DNA of 64,000 bases, taken from the NCBI GenBank assembly GCA_028564705.1, contig JAPXFQ010002153.1:1178001-1242000 (forward strand), given 5' to 3'. A program made the position numbers and the translations under genes. Numbering within the stretch: position 1 is the stretch's first letter; each line of letters opens with the position of its first letter. This DNA is from Apricaphanius iberus. Its lineage: Eukaryota > Chordata > Actinopteri > Cyprinodontiformes > Aphaniidae. The notes under the pieces are model-generated. The model did not search any database and was not told the DNA's origin. It saw only the letters and a list, made by a program, of their open reading frames with translations. Below are positions 23,471 through 36,585 of this stretch, one piece after another.

Positions 23471-24769
23471 CACTACCGTTCAAAAGTTTGGGGTCACCCA
23501 AACAATTTTGTGTTTTCCATGAAAAGTCACACTTATTCACCACCATACGTTGTGAAATTAATAAAAAATAGAGTCAAGACATTGACAAGGTTAGAAATAT
23601 TGATTTTTATTTGAAATAAGATTGTTTTTACAATGCGGATGAAATTGGCTCCAATCAAGCGCTGTCCACTGGGTATGGCATGGCGTTGCAAAATGGAGTG
23701 ATAGCCTTCCTTATTCAGAATCCCTTTTACCCTGTACAAATCTCCCACCTTACCAGCACCAAAGCAACCCCAGACCATCACATTACCTCCACCATGCTTA
23801 ACAGATGGCGTCAGGCATTCTTCCAGCATCTTTTCAGTTGTTCTGCGTCTCACAAACGTTCTTCTTTGTGATCCAAACACCTCAAACTTGGATTCATCCG
23901 TCCACAGCACTTTTTTCCAGTCTTCCTCTGTCCAATGTCTGTGTTCTTTTGCCCATCTTAATCTTTTTCTTTTATTGGCCAGTCTCAGATATGGCTTTTT
24001 CTTTGCCACTCTGCCCTGAAGCCCAGAATCCCGCAGCCGCCTCTTCACTGTAGATGTTGACACTGGTGTTTTGCGGGTACTATTTAATGAAGATGCCAGT
24101 TGGGGACCTGTGAGGCGTCTGTTTCTCAAACTAGAGACTCTAATGTACTTATCTTCTTGCTCAGTTGTGCAACGCGGCCTCCCACTTCTTTTTCTACTCT
24201 GGTTAGAGCCTGTTTGTGCTGTCCTCTGAAGGGAGTAGTACACACCGTTGTAGGAAATCTTCAATTTCTTAGCAATTTCTCACATGGAATAGCCTTCATT
24301 TCTAAGAACAAGAATAGACTGTCGAGTTTCAGATGAAAGTTCTCTTTTTCTGGCCATTTTGAGCGTTTAATTGACCCCACAAATGTGATGCTCCAGAAAC
24401 TCAATCTGCTCAAAGGAAGGTCAGTTTTGTAGCTTCTGTACCGAGCTAAACTGTTTTCAGATGTGTGAACATGATTGCACAAGGGTTTTCTAATCATCAA
24501 TTAGCCTTCTGAGCCAATGAGCAAACACATTGTACCATTAGAACACTGGAGTGATAGTTGCTGGAAATGGGCCTCTATACACCTATGTAGATATTGCACC
24601 AAAAACCAGACATTTGCAGCTAGAATAGTCATTTACCACATTAGCAATGTATAGCGTGTGTTTCTTTAAAGTTAAGACTAGTTTAAAGTTATCTTCATTG
24701 AAAAGTACAGTGCTTTTCCTTCAAAAATAAGGACATTTCAATGTGACCCCAAACCTTTGAACGGTAGTG
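23471..24769 (-). mobile_element. Tc1-like transposon, complete termini, internal deletion
   Basis: Starts CACTACCGTTCAAAAGTTTG and ends with the inverted ACGGTAGTG, flanked by TA on both sides (23469-23470, 24770-24771), the target duplication of Tc1/mariner elements. At 1299 bp it is shorter than the usual 1.6 kb. The transposase gene is on the reverse strand and is nearly identical to the copy at 12626-13361. Confidence 0.92.
23640..24357 (-). pseudogene. Tc1-like transposase with nonsense mutation and 3' deletion
   Basis: Same protein as the copy at 12626, starting at 24357. Codon 26, CGA (Arg) in the other copy, is TGA here (24282-24280), a C-to-T change at a CpG. Beyond it the frame is open (243 residues from an internal Met). 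The protein then follows the other copy to RLIGANF, after which the gene jumps into 3' flanking sequence, so the second catalytic Asp and the Glu are both deleted. WTDESKFEVFG with the first Asp is intact. It cannot be active by itself. Confidence 0.92.
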
Positions 24770-24771
24770 TA

Positions 24772-27770
24772 TATCTGGTCTGAGAACCAGACCACCCAGC
24801 AGAATCTAAAGCAGAAAATTACATTTTGAAGGCACACGACAACTTTTGTTGTCTCTAAAGCCCTAAATGGATTTAAGAAACTTCTTTAGGGATATCTTCT
24901 AAGGTGATCCACCACACATCCATTGCTCGGGTGGATCCGGGAAGTTTTAAACCACACCCCCTTTGGTTCCATAGTCACAGAGCATGCTGTACAAGGACAC
25001 AGGGTTCATGAGCCACACATACCAATTTGAATTATGTAAAATAACAAAGCTATTCCTAATTGGAGGTTTGTTTGCATTCAAACATGAAAATTTTTAATGA
25101 CCAGCTCAGATCATTTCTGTCTGGCAGGCTCCAAGTAGGACCCTCTGAAATCAGTTAATTAAATTTTTTACCCAAATCCATTTACTTTATTTTTCCTGAA
25201 TTTCGTGTTTTACAAAGTAAACTGATTATACACTGAAAAAGCATCCCATAATGGTTGAAGTGTGAAATAAAGCCAAATGTGTTGAGTAAGAAATCTACCT
25301 ATTTATTGTTCAAAACATTTTTCTAAGAAAAAAGTTTAAAAAGGCAAGGACAAAAGTTTCTGATGATTAAATCCTTAGTTAAAAACGTACAAGTTTATAA
25401 ATTGATGAAAATTCCTAAAATAAAGATGAGCAAATAAATTGTATAAACATACAGCAAAGTGTCAAGGGTTGAGTTTGCTTTTTGTAGAGTTGGCATCCTT
25501 GTGTATTACGAGCTTAATTCCCAAACAACAGCTGGCTGTGTATTACTTGGTTTAATCGTTGCCTCCAGTTTCTCATTTACAACAAAGCTTTTGAAATCCA
25601 TCACTTTTGATGTTATTCACTCTTGTGGAGGTGGGCAATTGCTGTTCACTCAGAAATGCCAACACCAAGGGGAGTTGTCAAGCTCTGATCTGCGTTAAGG
25701 GCGTACATCGATCTGACCCGTGCTTGATAGTCCCAGTGGACTAACCACATACAGGCCTGCTTCCCACTGCTAGCTGATGGGTGTGGGAGACCGCGAGGTG
25801 CCCTCTTCAGTTCATTTCTCAGTTATTGGGTTTTCCAAGTCTTGTGTTTTTTTTTTTACTGTTCACAGAAAGGGGGGCTTTGTCCTGGAGGCATTTCACT
25901 CCTTGCCCTTTGCGTTTCTCTGCTTTCTCTCGCCTCCTGCTTCCCTGCAGTTGTGCTTTTTTTAAATATTCAACGGGCAAAGTTCTCATCTTGCCTCTCT
26001 AGGTACGTTTGCACTTTGTCTTAATTTGAGCTGTTCTGTTTTCATCCCACCATTTCAAGAACAACAGCATGCTCTACACCTACACTACACTGCAGCTAAT
26101 TCTTGTTGTTTGAAGTATTTTATTTCCTATTACAGTCTCTATGATGGTGTATTTCACAACCTCGAGTGCATTAAAAGAGGGTGGCCGCTAAAATATTAGA
26201 CACACACTTTCTTTGGCATTTAAACCATTAAGAACCAGAGGAATTTTAAAAATCTGTGCAACAGAATCAATTAGGTGTTTACACACTACCTGGCTATTGT
26301 AAAAAATGATTTGTGTTTTAGCATACATTTTAAAAAGTAGCTTTTGGATCAAGTTTGAAAGATTAGATTTTTAATTCTCACCTACCCTAAACATAACTCA
26401 TATGTTAGATTTATTGGTCTGCATTTTTTCAATTTTTTACCGGTTAGAAAACCAAACTATGTCTTCTGACACTAATTTTGCATAAGTATTTCTGTAGATA
26501 TTTTAAGTGCTTTAATACATTCACATGTAATGACTAAATAGCAATTTGGTGGTTGTTACTATAGAGTAAAATGTTTTGTTTCAATCACACAGCTCAAAAA
26601 TCTGTGCATTTTCAGCATTTTGAAACAGTTCCAACTCTAATTGACTCAGTCGTTATGAATATTTTTCAGATCTGAAGATCATAGTTAACCTTGGGGTTAT
26701 AGAAAATAAAAATATGTTTTAAGCATTACTCTTGAAGATATTTACAAAAATGTTATAGGGTATTAATGTTCTACAACTTTGACTAAAAGTCATGGCTATA
26801 ATAATCGAAAGTACAATAGGTTAGAATATTTAATGGATAGCAAAATTCAGGTAGAAACTTCAAGGAGTGAAATATGTTTAGATTTTTTTTGTTCTCAAAG
26901 AGGAATTTTAATAAACTGTAATGACAGCTTATCATAGCAGAGGAAATACAAAGTCTTAAAATATAACAACAATTCAATAAGGGCATTGTTTTTCTCAATT
27001 TGTTCTGCTCCAGAAATCCTCAAAAGCTAATTCAAATGATTAATTGCGACAAGAAAGTGTTCGGCACTGGAAAATACTTGCTTGTGGTAATTATATTACA
27101 CTCTTCAAGAAAAGAGTCAGTCAAAAACTCATTCGGTAAAAGGCACAGATTTTTACCACCTCCACATTTGATGAACTAAGATTTTCTTTTCCTAAACAGC
27201 ATCATGGTTTATCTGTGGAAAAAATCAGTGCATATTATATGATCCTTTCTCATTTATTTGTAACCAATTGTCTATTTATAATGTAAAGAACAGCAGCAAA
27301 AGAGGCCATATCTTTGTTTGATGCAATGCACATAAATTATTTTGACATGTAAGCTGTATAGTTTTTTTTCTCATCAATCCTTCCATTTTGGTTGCTCTGA
27401 ACAATTACCCATATGATCATTTAAAAAAACTGCTACTGAAAGTCCAGTTTTAAATTCTAATCTAAGCATATTGAAACTTTGGCATTGGTTAAGAGCTGCT
27501 GTTGTACTGTTTGTGATGGTTTTTTGTTGCCGTGCAGCTGAAACACTAGTCATTATGTTGTATCACCTTCAAAGCAAAGTTTACTGAAGAAGAGAAAAAA
27601 ACTTTTTTAAGATTTAGGATTTTTTTAACCACAAAAAAATACCTGGAACTAAATGTGAATTTGCTGTCAGCTGAACAAACTGGTATAGTGATTTTAAAAC
27701 AGAGCAAATATATTAACTAATCTACCATTACAGCAAACACCACCAGAAAAACAATGTTTGTTTATTGAAA
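24772..27770. other. 3 kb without recognisable gene
   Basis: AT-rich; overlapping frames at 25777-26024 have no domain or splice support. Nothing else recognised. Confidence 0.45.
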
Positions 27771-27842
27771 AATCTCAAGGATATTTCAATCTTACGCAAC
27801 TGGACTCGGTAATTCGTCTTGGAAGAATATTCACAGGCTTAT
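27771..27842 (-). mobile_element. Penelope-like tail fragment
   Basis: 'tctcaaggatatttcaatc...acgcaactggactcggtaatt...gtcttgga' matches the left arm at 1816-1868, then is followed by GAATATTCACAGGCTTA, which is the exact complement of 1778-1794. The two pieces come from different places and strands of the same repeat, suggesting a rearranged copy. Confidence 0.6.
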
Positions 27843-30530
27843 TGAAAAATATCAGCCACTTTTTAGATAAAGGGATAGTACAGTGTTTAGAACATAATTT
27901 GCTGAAAGATAGTGTGTTATTTCACAGCTGTTTAAAACTTGAGATGTTGGCATATACTCTGTATAGTGTTGATTTCAACAGAGTATTGGACTGGGACACA
28001 ATATCAGCATATGTCTAACCATAAATAATTGAGCATCAGGGAAGAAAATCCTAAGAAGGACATCTCTAATTAAAGAAAAGTATTCTAGCCCCCATTAAGG
28101 TTGATTCCAGCTGTCAGCAAGATTATTATTTCTTGATTATAAGACTGTCAAAAGATCCTTCTCAAAAACTTCTGATTAAGAATAAATTGTAAAGATTTAT
28201 AACAACTGGTCAATTTGAGTTTGTTTTAAATAGCTAAAACTCGTAACTGCTCAGAATCTGTTTCATGTTTTTCTCCAAATACAATAAATAAAATAAAGCA
28301 ATTAAATTAATTTAAAAATATATTTTTTTAAAGAACATGATTTAAAATACTGTATATTCTTCTGCAAGTTGGTAAAAGGCTAAATTATCATGTTTGGTGA
28401 ATAGGCTAACGGGGAAAATAAGAAAAAAAAAGTTTATTTTTGACTGCTTCTTTCTGTGAAGTAGAACCTAAAATGTGAGCAGACAAAATGAATCTTCAGC
28501 ATCTTGTTTTACTCAGGTTGTGGCTCCTGTCAGCCTCAGGGTCTTAAAGTGCAGTGTTTAACGTGCTACAGCTTGACAAATCGAGAAACAAAAGAGAGAA
28601 CACTAGTAGTAACTGTGAAGAAATTGCGGATGTTCTGTTTCAACTAATAGAAAGTAAAACGATTTAAACCCACCTTCTAAACTTTCCTGACTTTTTACAA
28701 TTAGAAATACCTTTATAATTTGAAGATTGTGTCTTCAGTACAGCGCTTTAGGGAAGTAAGAATAAAAAAATGGTTTTGATTTTAAAGTGGAATGAAGTGT
28801 TAACATAGTAATGGAGTTTGAGTCTCAGCCTAAGTTTAAGAGCGTTGATAGATATCAAAGTGTTCAAGGGAAAGCGGGTCTTGTTTGAAAGGAGCAAGTG
28901 CTCAGCTTTTTGAGGTTTTATACAAAGATTCTTGGTAATTGGAGTGTCAGTACATAAAGAAAACAGATGAAACACATATTGAGTCTGTTTCGCTCTCATC
29001 CCACCATAAGAAAGGAAGGCAAAGCTTCAAAAGGTAATTACATTTTGGCTTCAAATAGCGGGAAGCTCTCCAAGCTTAAAGCCCTCCCCCCAAAAAAACC
29101 CCCAAAAAACAAACCAACCATCCAAACCTATTCTTCATGTAAAGTGTTGTTGTTTTTTTTAAATACATTTCAGTGTGTGCTCGTGTGTTTACGGTTGGTC
29201 AGGAGGCTACATATATATCCATGCTTTAATGTTTGCATATTTTTCATCGACTCGTCTTTAACAGGACCCTTGATGCTTCAGAGGACAAAGGCAATGTATC
29301 CAATTATGTTTGCTTTTATTTAGCTGATGCATTGTCATGGCTGCAGAGCTGGACAGGTGTTGTTAGTCATTAGGTGTATGCATTAGCTTCCACTTTCTTT
29401 TTCGGCGTCTGGGATCGCTGTGCTGAGGAGGAGGTAGGTGGAGGGTGGTGTTGGGGGGGCTTCTTGTTTCCCTGGCCTGAGGGACAGCTCCAGCACTCTG
29501 TGTATTTTTTTCATTACGCATTAGAAAAACCATCAGTACCCTCTCCTCCAGGGAGTGTTTTGTTCAGGGCTGCTATGGCCTTCACTGCTCATCTGGCACT
29601 CCTGCTTGAATGGTAAAACTGCTGAGAGTAAATAATTGTTACTGAAGGAATTTCTCATCTCAGATTCACAGATGTGAAGTGATGAATATCAAATAGAAAT
29701 TAGCATTCAGGGCCTGGGATAATGACACTGATGGTGACAGCATTGACAGTGACATTACTGATGACTGGCAGTGGTGGAAGTAATTGAGGGTGTTGATGAC
29801 CCTGATACTAATGATGATGTCGATATTAATGAGGCTGATGGGCCCAGTTGTCGAGGTCACAGGTGTTCATTCCAACACAATTCTAACCTGACCTTATGCA
29901 TAATTAATCAAAAACCCTTTATGCTTCAGAGCTAAAACTAAGACATGAAAAAGTAGATCATAATTGTGTTCTTCTATATTTGACCATTCGTGTAAAGAGG
30001 CCCAGTAACCTTGAATGGCAGGAGCGCAGAATGAGCGGTGTCAGGGGTAATCAAGCGGTCTATTTTTCCTGCTCTCATCACTTACTGTAACTGGGCCGTC
30101 ATGTCCCTTACTGGACCCATCAGACGCGCAGACATTCAATAGCCCATGCAATTACAGAGAAACTACATTGGGTCACTCATGCTCCAAGTGAGATAAAAAA
30201 AAGTTGAGTTAATGATAATCTTTGTAAAAGAGGCATTGGGCCGAGTTCAGATATCAACAACAGGTTCAAATGAGGCTGCTCTAGCAGGAGGGAATGCAAA
30301 TTGTAATAGTGTTCTCGAGATTTTTGTTGAAGCAAATTGAATGAGTTAAAATTGATGTCTAGTATCCCCTGTGCTTTACATGGCCTACATGCCAGTGTTT
30401 GAGTTAAAAAAAATAAGAATTTTTAGAAAAGGTTTTAAACTAGTGATAATAAGAAATTCCTCTAGAACTGAAAAGTCAGAGCACAAACTAGAAAAGCACA
30501 TAGAGAACAGACCTGCGCCAAAGCAACTCA
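27843..30530. other. 2.7 kb without recognisable gene
   Basis: No supported coding sequence. The part from about 29990 to 30330 is more GC-balanced and free of visible repeats, and is raised under the hunt as a possible regulatory island. Confidence 0.4.
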
Positions 30531-31030
30531 GTTTCCATTCAATTCAGTTTATTTATACACTGGCAATTCATAACGGATGTATTCTCAAGACAATTTACAA
30601 GAAAAGTCATTGCAACTCGGTCATACATACATTCCACTCAGTTTAAAAATGTCTATTTAAGGAATCACAGCAGATTGCGTCAAGTCATTGACTTGCATTA
30701 ATCACTCCTCCTGAACGAACATATAGCGGCAGTAGACAGTTACTGCGTTGCTGTTGACTTTACTGCCAGTCCCTCAAACTGAGCAAGCGTATAGCAACAG
30801 TGGGGCGGAAAAACTCCCCTTTAACAAGAAAAAACCTCCAGTAAAACCTGAACCTGGATCCGTACGAGGGGCCAACGATCACAACTGACTGGGGGTTCGA
30901 AAACACAAAGCAATACACAGAAAGAACAAAAGAACTAACATAAGAGTATTTTCTATATAAAGAAAGTAAAAGTTGACAACAGGACATGGAGGACGTTGAG
31001 CCCCCCATCCAACAAGGCATCACAGAGGAG
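30531..31030 (+). repeat. Teleost dispersed repeat, copy 1
   Basis: 'caattcagtttatttatac', 'cagcagattgcgtcaagtca', 'gcaacagtggggcggaaaaactcc' and 'aacctccagtaaaacctgaacctgg' occur in the same order, with divergence, at 47490-47900. This is a widespread fish repeat. The paired copies define the family here; its class is uncertain. Confidence 0.65.
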
Positions 31031-31164
31031 CAGCGTCATCCAACAAACCTCTGAGGCCGTCACAGATATGCTGTAGGCATGTTAAGACTAAACTATCCTA
31101 ACCTAATAGTTTTGTTAAATAGGGCCATGCAATTACACAGGATAATAATTTGGGCTAACAGATA

Positions 31165-31240
31165 AAGGAGGGCTGAATACAAATGCACGACACACTTTTC
31201 AGATTTTCTGTTGGTGTGAATACTTTTTCAAAGCAGTGTA
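31165..31240 (+). mobile_element. Tc1-like terminal fragment
   Basis: 'ggagggctgaatacaaatgcacgacacacttttcagatttt...tactttttcaaagcagtgta' matches the 3' terminal region of a common fish Tc1 family, the same one whose transposase relics lie at 46445 and 53990. No coding sequence left. Confidence 0.6.
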
Positions 31241-32423
31241 ATTTGATGGTGGAAAGCTTTTTTGTTACCTATTTTAAATGTACCCAAGGGCACAAGCTGC
31301 TAGTTAATCTCCAAATACAAAAATGAACATGTGCTAATACCACCACAACAAGCTAAATAAAACAGCTCTGTGGAAATGAGTGCTGTTATAAACTTTAAAT
31401 GACATATTGGGGTCAATATTACACATAACTGTATGCTGCATATTTAATACCCTTCAGATTAGTAATGTAGTTCTGAAGAAGAAGAATAAAAAGTCTCTAA
31501 AGAGCCATGAAATCGCTTTTTGACAGTAGCAGAGGACAGAACTCTGGATTTAAATAGAAATGTCATTTAAAGTTTAGCTCCAAATTCTTTTTCTCATCAC
31601 TTCAGCTCTTTCATTTATTGTCCTCAGCAAAGCTTAAACCTTCTCTGCTGCTTCACAACTGGCCCTTCTTGTGAAACTGAACATGTTCAATAATTGAATA
31701 AAAAAAGCTGGGTTCATGTTTTATAAATGTCGTGCCCGCTTAGAAGAACTTGAGTCCCTGCTGATATTAAAATTTGAGGTTGCTGGCTTAGTCATCAGGT
31801 GAGTTGATGATGTTGCAATTCATCATGCAGTTAACACGTTTTTTTTGTTTTTGTTTTTTTTTTTCAATTACTTTAGCGCTTCTTCTTGTCTTTATGTTGT
31901 TAACAGTTAACAGTGTTCACATCCCTGTGTGTTTACCGGCTTTCTGAGCCATGCTTTTTCCATTGTAACAATGATTCATGCTGTGCTGCGTTATCCGATT
32001 TGGAATATTTCCAATGTATTTTCTACGCCACCTTTTTTCCATACAGCTATACTCATACAGTATATAGTGGCAGCTGAGACTCTCTGTTGTGTGACCTGAG
32101 GGAAGAGCATAGAATCAGAACTCAATTAATGCTATTAATTAATCACATCCGCTTCTGCACACCTTTCTCTGTAGAGAAGGAGTGTGGACAGAAGAAAATG
32201 CAGCAGAAGTGCTTACTGGACTGTTGTGTATCTGAGGTCTTGGGTTCAAAGTTGGAGGTTTAGCCTATAGCACATCAACCAGCCATTCATTAATTCCCAC
32301 ATCCAGTCTCTGCACTCTCCCCTCTCTACTGTCGGTCTGCCACTTCCTTCTGATGAGGAAATATTGAGTGTAGAAGCACAAACCTCAGGGTTGTGTCTCC
32401 AAAGCCTGCTCATGTGCCTGAGC

Positions 32424-32471
<48 letters not shown>

Positions 32472-34980
32472 AGGAGAAAGACAAGGAGGAAGTGATGGTG
32501 TTGTGGTAAAGGTGGGAGACGGGGCAGAAAGTTCTCATGCAGGTGGAATTGTTTTCTAACCACTGAACTGGAAAACATTTTAGAGAAAATGTGTGGGACG
32601 TTTTATAGAGAAATGCCAAACCTCTGTGCTGAATAGTAAAGTTTCACCGTGCAGCTAGGAAATTTCCTAGGAGGCCTGTGCATCAACACTGAATGCTATG
32701 ATTATTAATCTATTCTTTAAGGGATAATTTATTCTTAATTTTGTTATTCACTTGAAATTCTACAAAGCCTAGTGCAACATTTATCTACTGTAGTTTCTGC
32801 AATTAAAAAAAAAAGTTAAATGCACCAAATAATGGTGTAAATTGAAAAACATCAATAGTTTTGTTTAATAACTTGAAATATGGATAAGATACTTGTTTAT
32901 CTCAAAATTGTTTTCTGTTCTTATAAAAAACATGCAGTGATTTACCTGACTTTTTGAGAACCTAGTACTCACTAATGGTGTTAGCCTGAACTAAGCTCAG
33001 CTTACTCGGGTCTCATTTAATGGTGCCATACATGGACATAAACTATATATAGAAGCTGGGATTACTGTTAGGCTCATTGTAGATACTTTATGCCCCCCCC
33101 CCAAAAAAACCCCTCAGCATTTCAATGCAATGGCATGAGCCTGGTGGTTGCCTTTTGTTTTCATGCGCCTTGGCTTTTATTCAGATCTAGAGCTATGCTT
33201 TAGGGAGCTGATATTGATAGCTATATACCTCTCTCATTTACCTCTCTCCTCACTTAAAAAATGTGTTTTTATAAGTATTTTGTTTTAAGCTTGATATAAA
33301 ATGAAATTTTGTGTCCTAAACTACAAAACATAAACTAGACAGCAGAATTTTAACATTCTATACATATTTGTTGGAACCAGGTTTCACAGTTTGGGTAGGC
33401 AGGTGGTATCCAGGTGATCTCAAAGGCACTAGAACAAACCTCTTCGATGGGTCCTTTGACATCTTTGATCGACTATTTTGGTGGATCTTAAACTAATAAG
33501 GATTCCAATAAAGTGGAACACCAACTGCACTGTGCTTTAAAAGTTGATACAATTACAAATGTAGGCTCAAACATTGGAAGCAGAAAACACAGTAGAGAAG
33601 TGAATAGATCTAAACGTCTAAAAAATGGATGTGAATAATTCAGTATGGCATAATTATATGATAACTGAAGCAAGACATCATAACCTGAAAGTAAACTAAT
33701 TAGGACTGTGATTTTAGTTTAGATTTAGGTATTGAATTGAGAGTATAAAATTATATGTTAAATCATGTTTACTAATTCAAAAAGTAGTATGTGTTAAAGG
33801 TAAAACTTGCACTGACTGCATCATCGTCTTCCTTTTACATATTTTTTGTGACTTAATTCTGGCCGAAAAATCAGTTCCCAGTTCATGTCAGGTAAAAAAA
33901 AAAAGTACAATCGTCAGACTGGATATTAGCCAGCGGTCACCCCTGAGGCATTTCAGATCAAATGTTGTTTCTGCAACAACATTATAATTTCTCAAAATCG
34001 CACTTAAAGACACTGCTTGTTGTTTAATTTGAACAAATGTACTTGTGGAGTGATCACAATGTTAGAAAGTTGGAAGTACCAGGCTCCAAAAAAATGCAAG
34101 GATAGCGTTCTTTTACAACTTTTCTTGGTAGCAGAAAGAGCTGGTGAAAAAAAGAAAAATGCTCACAAGCTCATTTCTGTTTGACCAGAAAAAGTAAAGA
34201 GACCAAGTAATTTAGACACCATTCTGTGCTAGTACAACTAGAGCTGATTATTGTTGTTTTGTTAACTGGTTATTTGTTGGCGCTGCCAACAAATAACATT
34301 TCTCCCTCTCCTGGTACTAACTTCTTTTCTGTTTTTACTTAGAAAGTACCCCTACATCGGCTCCTTTTTTTGTGTGTATCTGTTCTGTTTTGTCAGTCAT
34401 GGCCGCTCGTACTAGTGTTGGAGGTTTCTACCTGTAAAAAACAAAGGGGAGTTTTTCCTCTCCACCGCTTCTACATGCTTGCTTAGTATGAGGGATTAAT
34501 GTAAAGGCACTGACAAATTGCAAGTGATTGTAGTAATGCTGTTCGCTTATCATCAGCATTGCCTTGTGTCACGTGACTACCCACAGTCATGTGACATACA
34601 GAGGCAATAATACCCAGCTGAAGGGAAAGTGCTGCTAACGAAGCTACTGTGTATATATTTAACAAGAGTTCAGACTCATCTACTGACTGTCTTTCAGAAA
34701 AATGTGACTAGCAACAAATAAAGTTACTTTTTATGTTGTTATTGGATACTTAGACTCTAGCGTATGTCTGTTACTGAAGCAACAGAGCTGCAGCGCATTT
34801 CTAGCTCAACAGCACCGCCCACCCAGGTCCTGCTTAGGCAGAGCAGATATTAACCCCGCTAAGTTGTTTCTTGAAGCCGCCACCTGTTCCCACCTGTGCT
34901 CCAATGTAAAATATTTTATCTAAAATAAATAACTGCACACTAAAATCACCTATTTCAGTCAGCCCCCGTTTCTTCCTGAC
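31241..34980. other. 3.7 kb without recognisable gene
   Basis: Contains the GA microsatellite listed separately. No domain-bearing open frames; the Leu/Ser-rich frames at 32246-32619 are translations of that microsatellite. Confidence 0.45.
32424..32474. repeat. (GA)n microsatellite
   Basis: About 50 bp of GA repeat grading into GGGA units. Confidence 0.92.
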
Positions 34981-35419
34981 CTCATCTGGGGTCTCAATTA
35001 TAAACGTTGCGTACACACAAACCGGGGCCTGAAACTGGCGCACGCCATTTTCAAAGCAAAAGTTGTGATTTATAAATAACAGACTTGACGGGAAAATGTG
35101 CGCACCTGTACGCCAACTCTGCCCCGTGCGTATGGACATTTTGGAGACGAGAGAATCGACGACACAGTTGGTGAGGGGGTGAACTGCAGCCAGACTGCAT
35201 ATTACTCCTCTCACACATATCATTTCACCTCACACCAAACATTAATTATGGATTCATGTTATTGTAAACATCCAAGCCAGCAATGATATCTATATTGTAG
35301 CTTTACAGTGAGCTATAGCTCTTCTAAAAACATTTTTCAATATTAAAATAGATACATAAAATTTATCTCAAAACCTTAAACTCAGATAAAAGGGCCGGGA
35401 CTGTGGGCCAATTAATAAA

Positions 35420-35758
35420 TTGAATCATCTGCCGTCCCTGAGCGCAATAATGCCTGCAGTCTTGGATGGGATCATTAAAATAAGCAGGCAATACATCACG
35501 TTTCCATATACTGTGGGGGAGCAGGCCGAAATTAAGATGCAATTTGCTGCAATGTCCGGTTTCCCAAACATAATCGGTGCAATTGACTGTCCCCATATTA
35601 CTACAAGGGCCCCGTCCGAGGAAATTCCCCTCCCTCCTGGCCTAACACCTCCCCAGCATGAGAACCCCGACCCACAGCCGCCTATTCCTCGACAGGAAGC
35701 CTTCACCCAGGGAGCAAGGATCGGCCAGGATGTAAAATTGTGTTATTGTATCATTTAA
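35420..35758 (+). pseudogene. HARBI1-like Harbinger transposase, internally deleted
   Basis: The 112-residue frame begins inside the gene. Residues 10-70 (VLDGIIKISRQYITFPY, FAAMSGFPNIIGAIDCPHI, RAPSEE) match HARBI1-type transposases, including the first catalytic Asp in GAIDC. Directly afterwards it reads PLPPGL, ENPDPQPP and RQEAFTQGARIGQDV, which is the acidic/proline-rich C-terminus of the family. The middle of the catalytic domain, with the other two acidic residues, is therefore missing. The N-terminal part upstream is present only as broken frames. Inactive. Confidence 0.85.
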
Positions 35759-35884
35759 GGTACCAATGGCTGTCACTAGACGCTGGGCAACCTCATCTTC
35801 CTCAGCCTCCTAATCCTCGCCACCTAAGAGCTGAAAATACACGGCATATTAGTCTGTCTCCTTAAAATATGCTCAAATTTGGTG

Positions 35885-36196
35885 TCAGCTCGGGTGTACA
35901 CTTACCCCCTCCAGTAGCAGACCCACTCTGGCGGTGGGAGGCAAGTGTTTTTTCCCCCTCAACTTTGAGGTCAGACCATTTTTTTTTTTTTTTTCGGGTA
36001 CCGTGCTTTCAGTTGCGCTGGCAGTCTGCACTGCAGACGCCACATGCTGCCACTCGCAGTTCTTCCTTTTATTTGTGAAGCCGCTGCTGTGTCCACCAAA
36101 TAAAATGTCTCTTCTAGCCTCCACTTCACGCACTAGCACTTCAACATCAACATCTCCGTAAAGTTTCTCTTCTTGTTTTTCTTTTGTTGTTGCCAT
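35885..36196 (-). pseudogene. Harbinger Myb/SANT-like accessory protein remnant
   Basis: From Met at 36196 the reverse strand reads VEVLVREVEARRDILFGGHS, then KRKNCEWQHVASAVQTAS and TVPEKKKK. This matches the Myb/SANT-like (NAIF1-type) protein of Harbinger elements, which brings the transposase to the nucleus and to the element ends. Usual Trp-containing third block (KKKW) has lost its Trp (KKKKNGL), so the domain is impaired. The frame runs on in-frame from 36400, but the family start fits 36196. Confidence 0.8.
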
Positions 36197-36525
36197 ATTT
36201 CCCCTCTTCTTCATATGCATCATTATTCCTGTCCTGCTTTGCATTGACCTTTTATAGCCAGATTTGGGCGTGTTCAGGGCGGGATATGAGTCAAATTCAC
36301 GTACAAACTTCCAAGAAGACTGTGATTTATAAAGGGGAAATTGCTTACACCTGTGCGTAGGCATGGTTTTATAAATCAGAAATCTTTTTGGCGTACGCAA
36401 ACTTTTTTTTTGGTCGTACGTACACTTTTAGTAGGGACTCTACGCAATGTTTTATAAATGAGACCCCTGGTCTGTTCGATCACTTCAGAGTTCAAACTGG
36501 ACTCTAAGAAATGCAGAAATGAGTG

Positions 36526-36585
36526 GGAACTTAATTTCCCTCTGGGATCAATTAAGTATTTTTGAATTGAATTGAATTTGAATCA
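36526..36585 (+). repeat. LINE-like 3' tail with GAATT repeats
   Basis: 'ttaatttccctctgggatca' then a run of TGAATTGAATT units. Same kind of tail as at 22990-23078. No coding part. Confidence 0.5.

Larger units (their letters stand above)
34989..36466. mobile_element. PIF/Harbinger transposon, two decayed genes
   Basis: Termini GGGTCTCAATTATAAACGTT and, inverted, TTATAAATGAGACCC, flanked by the 3-bp duplication CTG (34986-34988, 36467-36469). Three-base duplications and a divergent pair of genes, a DDE transposase and a Myb/SANT-like protein, define this superfamily. Here the transposase remnant is on the forward strand and the Myb-like remnant on the reverse strand, and the two are adjacent and convergent. 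1478 bp is shorter than an intact element. Confidence 0.85.

Noticed and set aside
32246..32619. Leu/Ser-rich reverse-strand proteins
   Set aside because: Translations of a GA microsatellite in different frames.
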